Source of the DNA: Shimia aestuarii | GTDB lineage: Bacteria; Pseudomonadota; Alphaproteobacteria; Rhodobacterales; Rhodobacteraceae | Assembly: GCF_900114635.1 (NCBI RefSeq) | Contig: NZ_FOTQ01000001.1 | Coordinates: 744,001 to 808,000, forward strand | DNA: 64,000 bases | Direction: 5' to 3' | Shown here: positions 26,188-34,495 of the stretch, in pieces | Layout: each line of letters starts with the position of its first letter | Numbering within the stretch: the first letter of the stretch is position 1 | Notes under the pieces: model-generated | What the model saw: only the letters and a program-made list of their open reading frames with translations | Database searches by the model: none | Told to the model about the DNA's origin: nothing | Made by a program: the position numbers and the translations under genes

Positions 26188-26503
26188 GTTTATCCTGATG
26201 ACCGCCGTCATCCTCTTCGTGGCCTTCTGCATGGGCTGGTTCGCCAACTGGCTGGTGCACCGCTTCACCCGCGTCGCGCAATCCGACGTGGACCAACTCG
26301 AACGCATGAGCCAGGAGTTGCACGAGGCCGAGGAAACCCGCGATCAGGCGATCACCTACCTGCAACAGCGCGAGGCCGAGCTGACCAACCAGCTCACCCA
26401 GACCGAGGCCGAGCTTTCGGCGGCCATGGACGGCCTGCGCGATGCCCGCCACGAGGCCGAAGAGCTGCGCGCCTATGTCGAACGGGTGAACCAGAGCGGA
26501 TAA
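26174..26503 (+). CDS. small membrane-anchored coiled-coil protein
   Basis: 109 residues with one N-terminal span (FILMTAVILFVAFCMGWFANWLV) followed by an uninterrupted heptad region of about 65 residues rich in Glu, Gln and Leu. It starts 14 bases inside the OmpA gene, so the two are co-transcribed. The design suggests a periplasmic or cytoplasmic rod attached to the inner membrane. Function unknown. Confidence 0.72.
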   Translation: MTRTEFILMTAVILFVAFCMGWFANWLVHRFTRVAQSDVDQLERMSQELHEAEETRDQAITYLQQREAELTNQLTQTEAELSAAMDGLRDARHEAEELRAYVERVNQSG

Positions 26504-26510
26504 GAGCAAG

Positions 26511-26644
26511 CCGCGCATCGCCCGACCGAGGGTGGGCGATGAAACGACGGTTATGCTCGCTTTATCTTACCAAGCACTTCCACAAATGAAATCTGCCCGC
26601 ACTCTCCAAATCGCCCGCCCATGGGGCGGTCGGGCGATGCGCGG
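26511..26644. repeat. 18-bp perfect inverted repeat with nested hairpins
   Basis: CCGCGCATCGCCCGACCG at 26511-26528 is the exact reverse complement of 26627-26644, with 98 bases between the arms. The left arm also folds locally (CATCGCCC at 26516-26523 with GGGCGATG at 26534-26541). The right arm also folds locally (ATCGCCCG near 26610 with CGGGCGAT at 26631-26638). It could be a small mobile (MITE-like) element, an RNA switching between two folds, or a bidirectional terminator. There is no T-run. Confidence 0.6.
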
Positions 26645-26741
26645 CGCCCTTCGGGCTTGATTCCGCGCTCCTTTGGACAACAACGGTGCACATCAGGCAA
26701 ACTCACCGCCCGGCGTCTTAAACCAGCGATTTTGCCCGCCC

Positions 26742-26774
26742 ATACCGACGCAATACCGACGTGATACCGACGCA
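26742..26774. repeat. three 11-bp direct repeats
   Basis: ATACCGACGCA (26742-26752), ATACCGACGTG (26753-26763), ATACCGACGCA (26764-26774). The 11-base period places each copy on the same face of the helix, as in iterons or multi-site operators. It lies in the gap downstream of two convergent genes. Confidence 0.65.
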
Positions 26775-26868
26775 AAACCGCAAGCCATTTTGCCTGTTAA
26801 CCAAGGGGTTTCAGCACGATTCGGACCCTCTGACGCCTCTGCACTGAATCGCCCCGTTCAGACCCCGT

Positions 26869-27312
26869 TTACCAACGGCTGAGAGCGTCCTCATCCTCGT
26901 CCTTGGCGGCCACCCAATCGGCCCCGTCCCGCGTGATCTCTTTCTTCCAGAAAGGCGCCCGCGATTTGAGGTAATCCATCAGGTACTCCGCCGCCTCAAA
27001 GGCATCCTTGCGATGCGGCGCCGCCGTGGCGACCATCATGATCATGTCCCCCGGCTCCAACGCCCCGTGGCGGTGAATGACCAGCACATCGCCAAGGTTC
27101 CAGCGCGCCTGCGCCTCGCTCGCAATCTTTTCCAGCGCCTTTTCGGTCATGCCCGGATAATGCTCGATCACCATCCGGTCGAGATCTCCGCGCGCCAGGT
27201 CCCGCACCACGCCGGTAAAGGTCACGATCGCGCCCATGTCCTTGTGGCCACTGGCAAAACTGCTTGCCTCGGCCCCAAGATCGAACGCCGCTTCCTGCAC
27301 CGAAATCCGCAT
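26869..27312 (-). CDS. moaE: molybdopterin synthase catalytic subunit
   Basis: A 147-residue large subunit that transfers sulfur from MoaD to cyclic pyranopterin monophosphate in molybdenum cofactor synthesis. Family features: AIVTFTGVVRD, VIEHYPGMTEKALEKI, VIHRHGALEPGDMIMMVATAAPHRKDAF, and the active-site lysines in LKSRAPFWKKE. It starts one base after the moaD stop. Confidence 0.95.
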   Translation of the reverse strand: MRISVQEAAFDLGAEASSFASGHKDMGAIVTFTGVVRDLARGDLDRMVIEHYPGMTEKALEKIASEAQARWNLGDVLVIHRHGALEPGDMIMMVATAAPHRKDAFEAAEYLMDYLKSRAPFWKKEITRDGADWVAAKDEDEDALSRW

Positions 27313-27313
27313 G

Positions 27314-27559
27314 TCACCCTCCGGTCATCGGCGGGAAAAACGCCACCTCGCGCACGCCATCCAGCGATGCGTCAAAGTCGGTCAGCTCCTGATCCACCGC
27401 TACCCGCAGCGCGCTCAGATCGGCAAACGCTGCCGCGTAACGCTCTTCGCGCGCCTTCAGTTCCTCAACCAGCTCGGCCACCGTTTTGGCCCCTGTGTCG
27501 ACCGTCTCCTTGGGCACCCCGATCCGCTCTCGCACCCATGCAAAGTAAAGCACATCCAT
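27314..27559 (-). CDS. moaD: molybdopterin synthase sulfur carrier subunit
   Basis: An 81-residue ubiquitin-like protein ending in PPMTGG, the C-terminal Gly-Gly that carries the thiocarboxylate. I chose the ATG at 27559 because the product then begins MDVLYFAWVRERIG as in the family, only five bases after the pgsA stop. An in-frame ATG at 27640 lies within pgsA and is unlikely. Confidence 0.92.
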   Translation of the reverse strand: MDVLYFAWVRERIGVPKETVDTGAKTVAELVEELKAREERYAAAFADLSALRVAVDQELTDFDASLDGVREVAFFPPMTGG

Positions 27560-27564
27560 CTGCG

Positions 27565-28224
27565 TCAATCCTTCAAATGCGGCTTGGCCTTGTTGAAATA
27601 GTCGATCCCCGTCACCGCCGTCAGCACCGCCGCAATCCACAAGAGCGCCATGCCGATCCAGCCCGACCAGATCATGCCGTCATATTTCCAACGCAGCCCC
27701 TGAAGGTCCTCGACTTCCCCGGCCATGACCTGATCCACCAGCGCCTGATCCATGCCCCAGGCGCTCATGCCAAGGTAATGTTCGAACACGCCTTGGGCAA
27801 AAAGCGTCGCGATTGCAATCATTTGCGTGGCCGTTTTCCATTTGGCAAGCTTTGTCACCTTAAGCGTCCCGGCCACGTCCCCAAGGAACTCGCGCAGGCC
27901 CGATACGAACACTTCCCGGAACAGGATCACGGTGGCCGGCAGCACCAGCCACGGCGACATCGACGAATAGCCCACGATGACCATCAACGCGATCACCACC
28001 ATGGCCTTGTCGGCGATCGGGTCGATCATTGCGCCCAGCTTGGTCTCCTGCCCAAGGGCCCGCGCCAGATAGCCGTCAAACCAGTCCGTCACCGCCGCCA
28101 CGAGGAACAGGCACAGCGCAAACCAGTCGGCATAAGGCCGCGTGAAATAAAGGAACATAACAGCGACCATCGGCGCCGCAAGAAGGCGCAGGACCGACAG
28201 GATATTTGGGATCGTCCAGTTCAT
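27565..28224 (-). CDS. pgsA: CDP-diacylglycerol-glycerol-3-phosphate 3-phosphatidyltransferase
   Basis: A 219-residue membrane enzyme of phosphatidylglycerol synthesis. The CDP-alcohol phosphotransferase motif D-x2-DG-x2-AR-x8-G-x3-D-x3-D is intact as DWFDGYLAR...GAMIDPIADK. It starts at the ATG at 28224 after an AGGAAGG site, giving MNWTIPNILSVLRL. It heads pgsA-moaD-moaE, pairing lipid and cofactor genes. Confidence 0.94.
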   Translation of the reverse strand: MNWTIPNILSVLRLLAAPMVAVMFLYFTRPYADWFALCLFLVAAVTDWFDGYLARALGQETKLGAMIDPIADKAMVVIALMVIVGYSSMSPWLVLPATVILFREVFVSGLREFLGDVAGTLKVTKLAKWKTATQMIAIATLFAQGVFEHYLGMSAWGMDQALVDQVMAGEVEDLQGLRWKYDGMIWSGWIGMALLWIAAVLTAVTGIDYFNKAKPHLKD

Positions 28225-28280
28225 GTCTGCCTTCCTAAAGGCTTTTGAATACAACAGCTAGCCCGACTTTGAACCGAATG

Positions 28281-28289
28281 TGCTATGAT
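28281..28289 (+). promoter_or_regulatory. extended -10 promoter for the gene at 28328
   Basis: TGCTATGAT is an extended -10 element (TG-n-TATGAT), 38 bases before the ATG of the downstream gene, with no good -35. The region also has to carry the divergent pgsA promoter. Confidence 0.4.
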
Positions 28290-28327
28290 GGGCTCACGCG
28301 CGATATGCCAAAGCAAAGGAGAAGAGT

Positions 28328-28657
28328 ATGAAACCAGTTGTACTCCTGATCGGCAAGCTGCGTCAGGTCATCAGCGAGGTGCCCCGCCAGCTGGATCACC
28401 TGCCGGTCAACTGGCTGGGCGCGCATGACCATGCCGAGGTCATGCACCAGCTTGAAAATGAACCCAATATTGCCTGCGCCATCATTGGCGGCTCCCTGCC
28501 TGACGACGTGCGCGGCGACCTCGTGGCAATGATCGCCACGCGACGGCCAGACATTTGCATCCACGTCAAGGACCGCGCCTCCGGCCCCGACGCCATGGCG
28601 GGTTTCGTGGATCGCGTCGTGCGCATGCAATTCGTGCAGGACCGTGCCCCGGCCTAA
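28328..28657 (+). CDS. hypothetical protein with receiver-like fold
   Basis: 109 residues. The alternating pattern ([50 protein letters not shown], then a final helix GFVDRVVRM) looks like the alpha/beta layout of response-regulator receiver proteins, but the phosphorylatable Asp is not apparent. AAAGGAGAAGAG precedes the ATG. It is convergent with uvrC and overlaps its stop by four bases. Function unknown, and the fold assignment is by eye. Confidence 0.65.
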   Translation: MKPVVLLIGKLRQVISEVPRQLDHLPVNWLGAHDHAEVMHQLENEPNIACAIIGGSLPDDVRGDLVAMIATRRPDICIHVKDRASGPDAMAGFVDRVVRMQFVQDRAPA

Positions 28658-30528
28658 CCGCGTTCGTGGAAATAATCATAGATGGTTTCGGCCAAGGCGT
28701 CCGAAATGCCATCCACTGCCTTGAGATCGGCCAGGTTGGCGCGTGACACCGCCTTGGTTGACCCGAAATGCGCAAGTAGGGCGCGCTTGCGCGTCGCGCC
28801 CACGCCCGGCACATCATCCAGCGGCGTCGCGCCAATCGCCTTGGCCCGCTTGGCCCGATGGGTGCCAATCGCAAACCGGTGCGCCTCGTCGCGCAAACGC
28901 TGCACGAAATACAACACCGGATCATTGTGGCGCAGCGCCATCACCCGCTGCCCGACGCGGTGGAACTCTTCCTTGCCCGCGTCGCGATCCACGCCCTTGG
29001 CGACACCCACCATGGGGATGTCCTCAACCCCCATCTCGCGCATGATCTCGGCCACGGCCGAGACCTGCCCCGCGCCGCCATCGATCAGCAAAAGGTCCGG
29101 CCACATCCCGTTTTCGCGGTCCGGGTCTTCCTTGAGCAGCCGCTTGAACCGCCGGGTCAGCACCTCTTTCATCATGCCGAAATCATCCCCCGGCGTGAGC
29201 GCATCCCCCTTGATATTGAACTTGCGATAGCTGTTTTTCATGAACCCCTCGGGCCCGGCAACAATCATCGCCCCAACCGCGTTGGTGCCCTGAATATGGC
29301 TGTTGTCATAGACCTCGATCCGCTGCGGCGGGCCTTCAAGGTCAAAGGCTTCCGCCAGTCCTTTCAACAGCTTGGCCTGCGTCGCGGTCTCGCTCATCTT
29401 GCGCGCAAGGCTCTCGCGGGCATTGCGCGCCGCTCCGGCCACCAGTTCGGCCTTTTCGCCTCGCTGCGGCACCAAAATCTCCACCTTGCGACCCAGCTTC
29501 TGTGTCAGCGCATCCGCCATCAGATCGGCGTTTTCAATCCCGTGGCTCAGGATCAGCTGCCGTGCCGGGTCCTTGGTGTCATAGAACTGGCCGATAAAGG
29601 CCTCCAGCACCTCTGCCGCCTCGATCTCGGCCCCCACCCGCGGATAGAAATCCCGGTTGCCCCAGTTCTGATGCCCCCGGATAAAGAACACCTGCACACA
29701 GGCCTGTCCCTTTTCCATATGCAGCGCGATCACGTCGGCTTCGGCCACCCCGCGCGGGTTGATCCCCTGCGCGCTCTGCACATTGGTCAACGCCTTGATC
29801 CGGTCGCGCAGCGATGCGGCCTGCTCGAACTCCATCGCGTCCGAAGCCGCCTGCATCTGCTTGGCCAAAGTCTCCTGAATCTGCGTCGACCGCCCCGCCA
29901 GGAACCGCTCTGCATCGCGCACGCTTTCGGCGTAATCCGCCTTGGAAATCTTGTCGACACAAGGCCCCGAGCACCGCTTGATCTGGTAGAGCAGGCAAGG
30001 CCGTGTCCGGCTCTCGAACATCGCGTCCGAGCAATTGCGCAACAGGAACACTTTCTGCAACTGGTTCAGCGTCCGGTTCACCGCCCCCGCGCTGGCAAAC
30101 GGCCCGTAGTAGCTGCCCTTTTCCTTCTTTGCCCCGCGATGTTTCTTGATCTGGGGAAAATCGTGCGCCTTGCTCACGAGGATATTGGGAAAGCTTTTGT
30201 CGTCGCGCAGCAGCACATTGTATTTCGGCTTGAGCTGCTTGATCAGGTTCTGCTCCAAGAGCAGCGCCTCGGTTTCCGTCTTGGTCGTGAGAAACATCAT
30301 CGACGCGGTTTCGGAAATCATCCGCGCAATCCGCCCCGAATGCCCCCCCGGTCGCGCATAGTTCGACACCCGCGCCCGCAGGTTCCGCGCCTTGCCCACG
30401 TAAAGCACCCGCGCCTGCGCATCCAGCATCCGGTAAACACCGGGCGACCCGTCCAGCGTCTTCAGATATCCGTGGATACAGGCGTAACCGGTGGGGGCGT
30501 TAGGGGTTTCTTGATCTTGGGATGTCAT
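28654..30528 (-). CDS. uvrC: excinuclease ABC subunit C
   Basis: A 624-residue nucleotide excision repair nuclease. In order: GIY-YIG domain ([21 protein letters not shown], residues about 25-50), a Cys-rich region ([25 protein letters not shown]), UvrB-binding helix ([16 protein letters not shown], about 215), the RNase H-like endonuclease domain ([19 protein letters not shown] ... [13 protein letters not shown]), and a C-terminal HhH pair ([20 protein letters not shown]). I chose the ATG at 30528 over one 57 bases upstream because the added residues lack conservation. There is no clear LexA box upstream. Confidence 0.95.
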   Translation of the reverse strand: MTSQDQETPNAPTGYACIHGYLKTLDGSPGVYRMLDAQARVLYVGKARNLRARVSNYARPGGHSGRIARMISETASMMFLTTKTETEALLLEQNLIKQLKPKYNVLLRDDKSFPNILVSKAHDFPQIKKHRGAKKEKGSYYGPFASAGAVNRTLNQLQKVFLLRNCSDAMFESRTRPCLLYQIKRCSGPCVDKISKADYAESVRDAERFLAGRSTQIQETLAKQMQAASDAMEFEQAASLRDRIKALTNVQSAQGINPRGVAEADVIALHMEKGQACVQVFFIRGHQNWGNRDFYPRVGAEIEAAEVLEAFIGQFYDTKDPARQLILSHGIENADLMADALTQKLGRKVEILVPQRGEKAELVAGAARNARESLARKMSETATQAKLLKGLAEAFDLEGPPQRIEVYDNSHIQGTNAVGAMIVAGPEGFMKNSYRKFNIKGDALTPGDDFGMMKEVLTRRFKRLLKEDPDRENGMWPDLLLIDGGAGQVSAVAEIMREMGVEDIPMVGVAKGVDRDAGKEEFHRVGQRVMALRHNDPVLYFVQRLRDEAHRFAIGTHRAKRAKAIGATPLDDVPGVGATRKRALLAHFGSTKAVSRANLADLKAVDGISDALAETIYDYFHERG

Positions 30529-30898
30529 AGTCCACCGAAATATGATTCTTTTGGGCGCCCTGCAATCTCCCGCGTTTTTTCGCAAGGCAAAACAAATCCA
30601 CCGAACCTGTGGATAAGTCTGATGATATCTTTCCGTGAACCGGAAATTTTCCTTGTTTTCGGCCCGCTTCGTTGATTTGCCTATTTTTTAGGCACTATTT
30701 TAAGTACTTGAAATAAATAAATATTTTTTCTATGCGTAGCAAAGGACTGAAAACATTACAAAAAATGTAACACGTTTGTGACGATTTGCGCCCCGGTGCA
30801 AAACTTGCAGGAGAGAGACAGGTTTAGACCTCGCCGAGCTTCTTCCTGCACCTGAAATACTTGCCCTTACGTCACCCTGAAACCAGACGCGCCCGGGC
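30529..30898. other. AT-rich intergenic region upstream of uvrC
   Basis: 370 bases without a gene, sharply AT-rich from about 30670 to 30790. It holds a perfect DnaA box at 30608-30616, a GCCTA-TTTTT-TAGGC hairpin at 30679-30693 and a TTACA-AAAAA-TGTAA inverted repeat around 30755-30771. It must contain the uvrC promoter and the 3' end of the SDR gene. The stretch near 30840 (CTTCTTCCTGCACCTGAAATAC) resembles a degenerate tail of the dispersed element. Confidence 0.5.
30608..30616 (-). promoter_or_regulatory. perfect DnaA-box sequence
   Basis: TGTGGATAA, reverse complement of TTATCCACA, about 80 bases upstream of uvrC and beside the AT-rich tract. Confidence 0.35.
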
Positions 30899-31678
30899 CT
30901 ATTCCACGCCCTGAATGTCGGGGGTTTGCCAGCCAAGGTGCTGCCCGCCGTCGACACAGATCAACTGCCCGGTCACGGCCTTCGCATCGAGCAGATAGCC
31001 CAAAGCTGCGGTGATGTCCCCCGCATCCGCCCCGCGCTGCAATACCGTGTTGGCCCGCTGGTTCGCAAAGTGCCGGTCGCTCTGACGCGCCCCCTGCAGG
31101 GTCGGCCCCGGCCCGATCGCATTGACCCGGATATGCGGCGCAAGCCCCTGCGCCGCGGTCTGCGTCAGCGCCCAAAGCCCCATCTTGGCAATGGTATAGG
31201 TCGAAAACTCCGGCGTAAGCTTGCGAACCCGCTGGTCCACCATATTGACCACCAGCCCCGCCGCCACCGGCTCTGCCCCGGCATCCTCCTGCGCCTCAAG
31301 CCCCTGTCGGGCCATCGCCTGGATCAGCACGTAGGGCGCGCGCAGGTTGCTTTCGATGTGCCGGTCCCAGCCCTCCCGAGTCGCGGTTTCGATCCGGTCA
31401 TATTCAAAGATCGATGCATTGTTCACAAGGCATGTCACCGGCCCGTTCAGCCCTGAGACCGCCGCCTCGAAAAGCGCCGCTGTTTCGGCTTCCTGCAACA
31501 GGTCGGCCTGCAGCGCGACCGCGTGACGGCCCATCGCCCGGATCTCGTCAACGACAGCCTCCGCCTCGTCGGCGGCGCTGGCGTAATGTACCGCCACATC
31601 AAAGCCGCGCTCTGCAAGATAAAGCGCCATGGCGCGGCCAAGCCGCTTGCCCGCACCCGTAACCAAGGCTCTTTTCAC
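30899..31678 (-). CDS. short-chain dehydrogenase, pteridine-reductase-like
   Basis: A 259-residue SDR enzyme. The cofactor motif is TGAGKRLGRAMA, with Arg in the T-G-x3-R-x-G form seen in pteridine reductase/FolM rather than the usual T-G-x3-G-x-G, which favours NADPH and a pterin substrate. NNAS, the active-site YTIAK and a C-terminal LICVDGGQHL are also present. A dihydromonapterin- or dihydrobiopterin-type reductase is a reasonable guess but not proven. It lies 20 bases after the exchanger gene. Confidence 0.8.
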   Translation of the reverse strand: MKRALVTGAGKRLGRAMALYLAERGFDVAVHYASAADEAEAVVDEIRAMGRHAVALQADLLQEAETAALFEAAVSGLNGPVTCLVNNASIFEYDRIETATREGWDRHIESNLRAPYVLIQAMARQGLEAQEDAGAEPVAAGLVVNMVDQRVRKLTPEFSTYTIAKMGLWALTQTAAQGLAPHIRVNAIGPGPTLQGARQSDRHFANQRANTVLQRGADAGDITAALGYLLDAKAVTGQLICVDGGQHLGWQTPDIQGVE

Positions 31679-31698
31679 GACTGCCCTCCTTCAGACCG

Positions 31699-32652
31699 TC
31701 ACGAAAGGACGATCATCACATAGGTAAGATACATCAGGGTCAGGGCGATACCCCAGACCCGGTTGATATCCTGCCGGAAGAACACGAACGGCACGATCAG
31801 GATCGACGCGCCCAGCATGACGAACAGGTCGAATTCCAGCTCCTCGATATCCACCGGGATCGGAGCCACGATCGACGTGATGCCGATGATGGCCAGCAGG
31901 TTGAACATGTTCGACCCGATCACGTTGCCCAGCGCCACGTCCGCCTGTCGGCGCAGGGCCGCCATGACCGTCGTCGCCAATTCCGGCAGCGATGTGCCCA
32001 AGGCCACCAGCGTCAGGCCGATCACCACTTCCGAAACCCCGTACCGGCGGGCAATCACTTCGGCATTGTCCACCATCAGGTCCGCACCAAGCGGCAACCC
32101 GACCAGACCCAGTACCAGGAAGACGATGATCCGCCACCACGGCATGTCAGGGTCCGCGCCTTCAAGCTCTTCCTCGTCCTCGACGACAAGCCCCCTAGCC
32201 TCCTTGCGGTGCTTGCGCGCGGCCATGAACGCGTCCCCAAGAACAAAGGCCAGTGCGCTCAGCAGCACGACCCCCGACCAGAAGGTGAAAATGCCGCGAT
32301 AAGACAGGCAAATGAACAAGATCGACGCCGCGATCATGAACAGATAGGTGCGCCGCGTGTTGCAATGGCTGGTGTGCAGCGTCGCCAGAATTGCCGGAAT
32401 CCCCAGCACCAAAAGGATATTGGCCGTGTTCGATCCGACCACGTTGCCCATGGCAATACCGGGCGCACCCTTCAGTGCCGCTTGCAGCGATATCAGCAAT
32501 TCGGGCGCCGAGGTGCCAAAGGCCACGATGGTCAGGGACACGATCAGCGCAGGTATCCCGATCCTGAGCGACAGGTTGACCGCGCCGCGCACCAGCGCGT
32601 CACCGGCCAAAAGCAGGATTACCAGCCCCAATGAGACGAGAACCCACTCCAT
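31699..32652 (-). CDS. calcium/cation exchanger (CaCA family, YrbG-like)
   Basis: A 317-residue inner-membrane antiporter with the two inverted alpha repeats that bind cation: AFGTSAPELLISLQAAL with GNVVGSNTANILLVLG, and ALGTSLPELATTVMAAL with GNVIGSNMFNLLAIIG. About ten spans. A charged cytoplasmic loop (EARGLVVEDEEELEGADPD) separates the halves. The ATG at 32652 has AAGGGG before it, inside the small gene upstream. Likely Na+/Ca2+ or K+/Ca2+ exchange. Confidence 0.9.
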   Translation of the reverse strand: MEWVLVSLGLVILLLAGDALVRGAVNLSLRIGIPALIVSLTIVAFGTSAPELLISLQAALKGAPGIAMGNVVGSNTANILLVLGIPAILATLHTSHCNTRRTYLFMIAASILFICLSYRGIFTFWSGVVLLSALAFVLGDAFMAARKHRKEARGLVVEDEEELEGADPDMPWWRIIVFLVLGLVGLPLGADLMVDNAEVIARRYGVSEVVIGLTLVALGTSLPELATTVMAALRRQADVALGNVIGSNMFNLLAIIGITSIVAPIPVDIEELEFDLFVMLGASILIVPFVFFRQDINRVWGIALTLMYLTYVMIVLS

Positions 32653-32654
32653 GC

Positions 32655-32822
32655 TTACCCCTTGCCCTTCTGGCAGGGACAAGGCCCCTTGCCAATCCTG
32701 TAGCGCCCGCAGCTCGGGCATTTTGCCGATTGTAACCGTTTCTGCCCCGGAAAGCGCAGCTTTCCGAACATGGCCAGCACTGCCATGCCCACCAGGAACA
32801 GAGAGACAATCTTGATAATCAC
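32655..32822 (-). CDS. 55-residue membrane protein with zinc-ribbon-like cysteines
   Basis: The GTG at 32822 lies one base past the stop of the S49 peptidase gene, and the stop lies two bases before the exchanger's start. The product has one span (IIKIVSLFLVGMAVLAMFG), a basic linker (KLRFPGQKRL), then CPSCGRY and CPC-type cysteines ending QKGKG. The four Cys (35, 38, 48, 50) could bind zinc. It is too short for routine gene calling, but the perfect fit between two genes and the clear domain pattern support it. Confidence 0.65.
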   Translation of the reverse strand: MIIKIVSLFLVGMAVLAMFGKLRFPGQKRLQSAKCPSCGRYRIGKGPCPCQKGKG

Positions 32823-32823
32823 G

Positions 32824-33621
32824 TCAGAGGCCAAAACGCGCGTATTCCGCCCGCTCCTCTATCCCGGCCAGTGCATCCTGCGCCACGTTGGCGCCAAAGC
32901 GCTGCCAGACCGAGCGGCGCATGCCATAACGGCGCAGCTTGACGTCCTTGCCGAACTTTTCCTTGAGCACGGGCACCATGTGCCCCAACCCGTCGATCAG
33001 GCCCAGTTTTTCCGCCTCGCGACCGATCCACACCTCGCCGGTGAACAGCTCCGGCACATTCTCGAGTTTTGCCCCTCGGCGTGTCTTCACATGCCGGATA
33101 AAGCTCGCATGGATCTGTTCCAAAAGCGCGGTCAACCGTTGCACGTCTTCCGGTTTCTCGGGCTTGAACGGGTCCAGCATCGACTTGGATTTCCCAGCCG
33201 TGTGCACCCGCCGCTCAAGCCCTTGCCGGGACAGGAACACATGCGCCCCGAACCCGGCCGAGATCACCCCGATCGAGCCGACAATCGAATTGTCATCCGC
33301 GTAAATTTCGTCCGCCGCCGCAGCGAGCCAATAGCCCCCCGATGCGGCTACATCCTCAACAAAGGCAAAAACCGGGATGTCCTTTTCCTCGGCCAGCCGC
33401 CGGATACGATTGCCGATCATCGAGCTTTGCACCGGGCTGCCGCCGGGCGAATTGATCTCCAGAGCGACGGCCGCCGGTTTGCCCCGGCGGAACGCCTTTT
33501 CCAGAACCGGACCCAATGCCGCATCGTTCAACGGGCCACGCGGACCGCTTGCAATCATGCCACTCAGGCGCACAACAGCCACAGTCGGTGGCGATTTGAC
33601 GAAAGGGATCCAGCGTTTCAT
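32824..33621 (-). CDS. S49 family serine peptidase (SppA-like)
   Basis: 265 residues of the ClpP/crotonase-like S49 fold. The nucleophile serine is in DVAASGGYWLAAAADEIYA. The general-base lysine is probably one of those in HTAGKSKSMLDPF. INSPGGSPVQSS is the oxyanion-strand region. There is no clear signal peptide; the N-terminus may still be membrane-associated. SppA-type enzymes digest cleaved signal peptides. It is followed by the zinc-ribbon membrane gene and the exchanger in a tight run. Confidence 0.9.
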   Translation of the reverse strand: MKRWIPFVKSPPTVAVVRLSGMIASGPRGPLNDAALGPVLEKAFRRGKPAAVALEINSPGGSPVQSSMIGNRIRRLAEEKDIPVFAFVEDVAASGGYWLAAAADEIYADDNSIVGSIGVISAGFGAHVFLSRQGLERRVHTAGKSKSMLDPFKPEKPEDVQRLTALLEQIHASFIRHVKTRRGAKLENVPELFTGEVWIGREAEKLGLIDGLGHMVPVLKEKFGKDVKLRRYGMRRSVWQRFGANVAQDALAGIEERAEYARFGL

Positions 33622-33733
33622 GTCTTCGGATGTAGAACGCCCTGCCCCCTTTCACAAGGCAAGCGTTCAACGAAACCTGCCGTGTTGAGGAAATATTGAC
33701 GCGACGAAAGCCCGCCCGGCCATGAGGAGTGCC

Positions 33734-34495
33734 CTAACTGCGAATGCGCCACCCGGTCTTGAAGATCCACCAGATCACTCCAAGGCACAGCGCCGTGAAC
33801 CCGGCAATCGCCAAAAGACTCATCCCGATCGGCACGTCCGCAACCCCGAAGAACGACCAGCGAAAGCCCGAAATCAGGTAAACCACCGGATTGAACAGCG
33901 TGATCTTCTGCCAGATCGGCGGCAGCATCGAGATCGAATAGAACGAGCCGCCAAGGAACACCAGCGGCGTCACCACCAAAAGCGGTACGAGTTGCAGTTG
34001 TTCGAAATTCCCGGCCCAGATGCCGATGATGAACCCGAAAAGCGCAAAACTCAGGCACGTCAGAACAAGAAAGGTCAGCATCGCCAGCGGGTGCTGGATC
34101 TGCACATCCACGAACAAGGCCGCCGTGCCCAGAATAACCAGCCCGATAAACAACGCCTTGGTCGCCGCCGCCCCTACAAAGCCCAGAACGATCTCAAGGA
34201 AATTCACCGGCGCGGACAGCAATTCATAAATCGTGCCGATGAACTTCGGGAAATAGATACCAAAGGACGCGTTCGACAAGGCCTGTGTCATCACCGACAG
34301 CATGATCAGCCCCGGCACGATAAAGGCGCCATAGCTCACGCCTTCGACCTGGTCGATGCGGCTGCCGATGGCGGCACCGAATACGACGAAATACAGTGAT
34401 GTCGAAATCACCGGAGAAATGAAACTCTGCGCAATCGTTCGAAAGAACCGGGTCATTTCAGAAACATACATCGCGCGGATCGCTGCCCAGTTCAT
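33734..34495 (-). CDS. ABC-2 type transporter permease
   Basis: 253 residues with six spans in the ABC-2 arrangement; the segment [29 protein letters not shown] is the conserved signature. It overlaps the ATPase gene by four bases. With it, the pair resembles E. coli YadGH, an exporter of unknown cargo. Confidence 0.9.
   Translation of the reverse strand: MNWAAIRAMYVSEMTRFFRTIAQSFISPVISTSLYFVVFGAAIGSRIDQVEGVSYGAFIVPGLIMLSVMTQALSNASFGIYFPKFIGTIYELLSAPVNFLEIVLGFVGAAATKALFIGLVILGTAALFVDVQIQHPLAMLTFLVLTCLSFALFGFIIGIWAGNFEQLQLVPLLVVTPLVFLGGSFYSISMLPPIWQKITLFNPVVYLISGFRWSFFGVADVPIGMSLLAIAGFTALCLGVIWWIFKTGWRIRS

Larger units (their letters stand above)
26504..26868. other. structured 365-bp intergenic region
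   Basis: No gene with a credible start. It contains an 18-bp perfect inverted repeat, nested strong hairpins at each arm, and three 11-bp direct repeats, described below. It lies between two convergent genes (the coiled-coil gene and moaE), so it is downstream of both and not a promoter region for either. Confidence 0.55.

Noticed and set aside
26673-26882. 69-codon plus-strand frame in the gap before moaE
   Set aside because: It has no Shine-Dalgarno, runs through the direct repeats, overlaps the end of moaE and shows no coding composition.
30529-30898. Replication origin
   Set aside because: One DnaA box and an AT tract are not enough. No dnaA, repABC, hemE or parAB genes are near, and no cluster of boxes is present.
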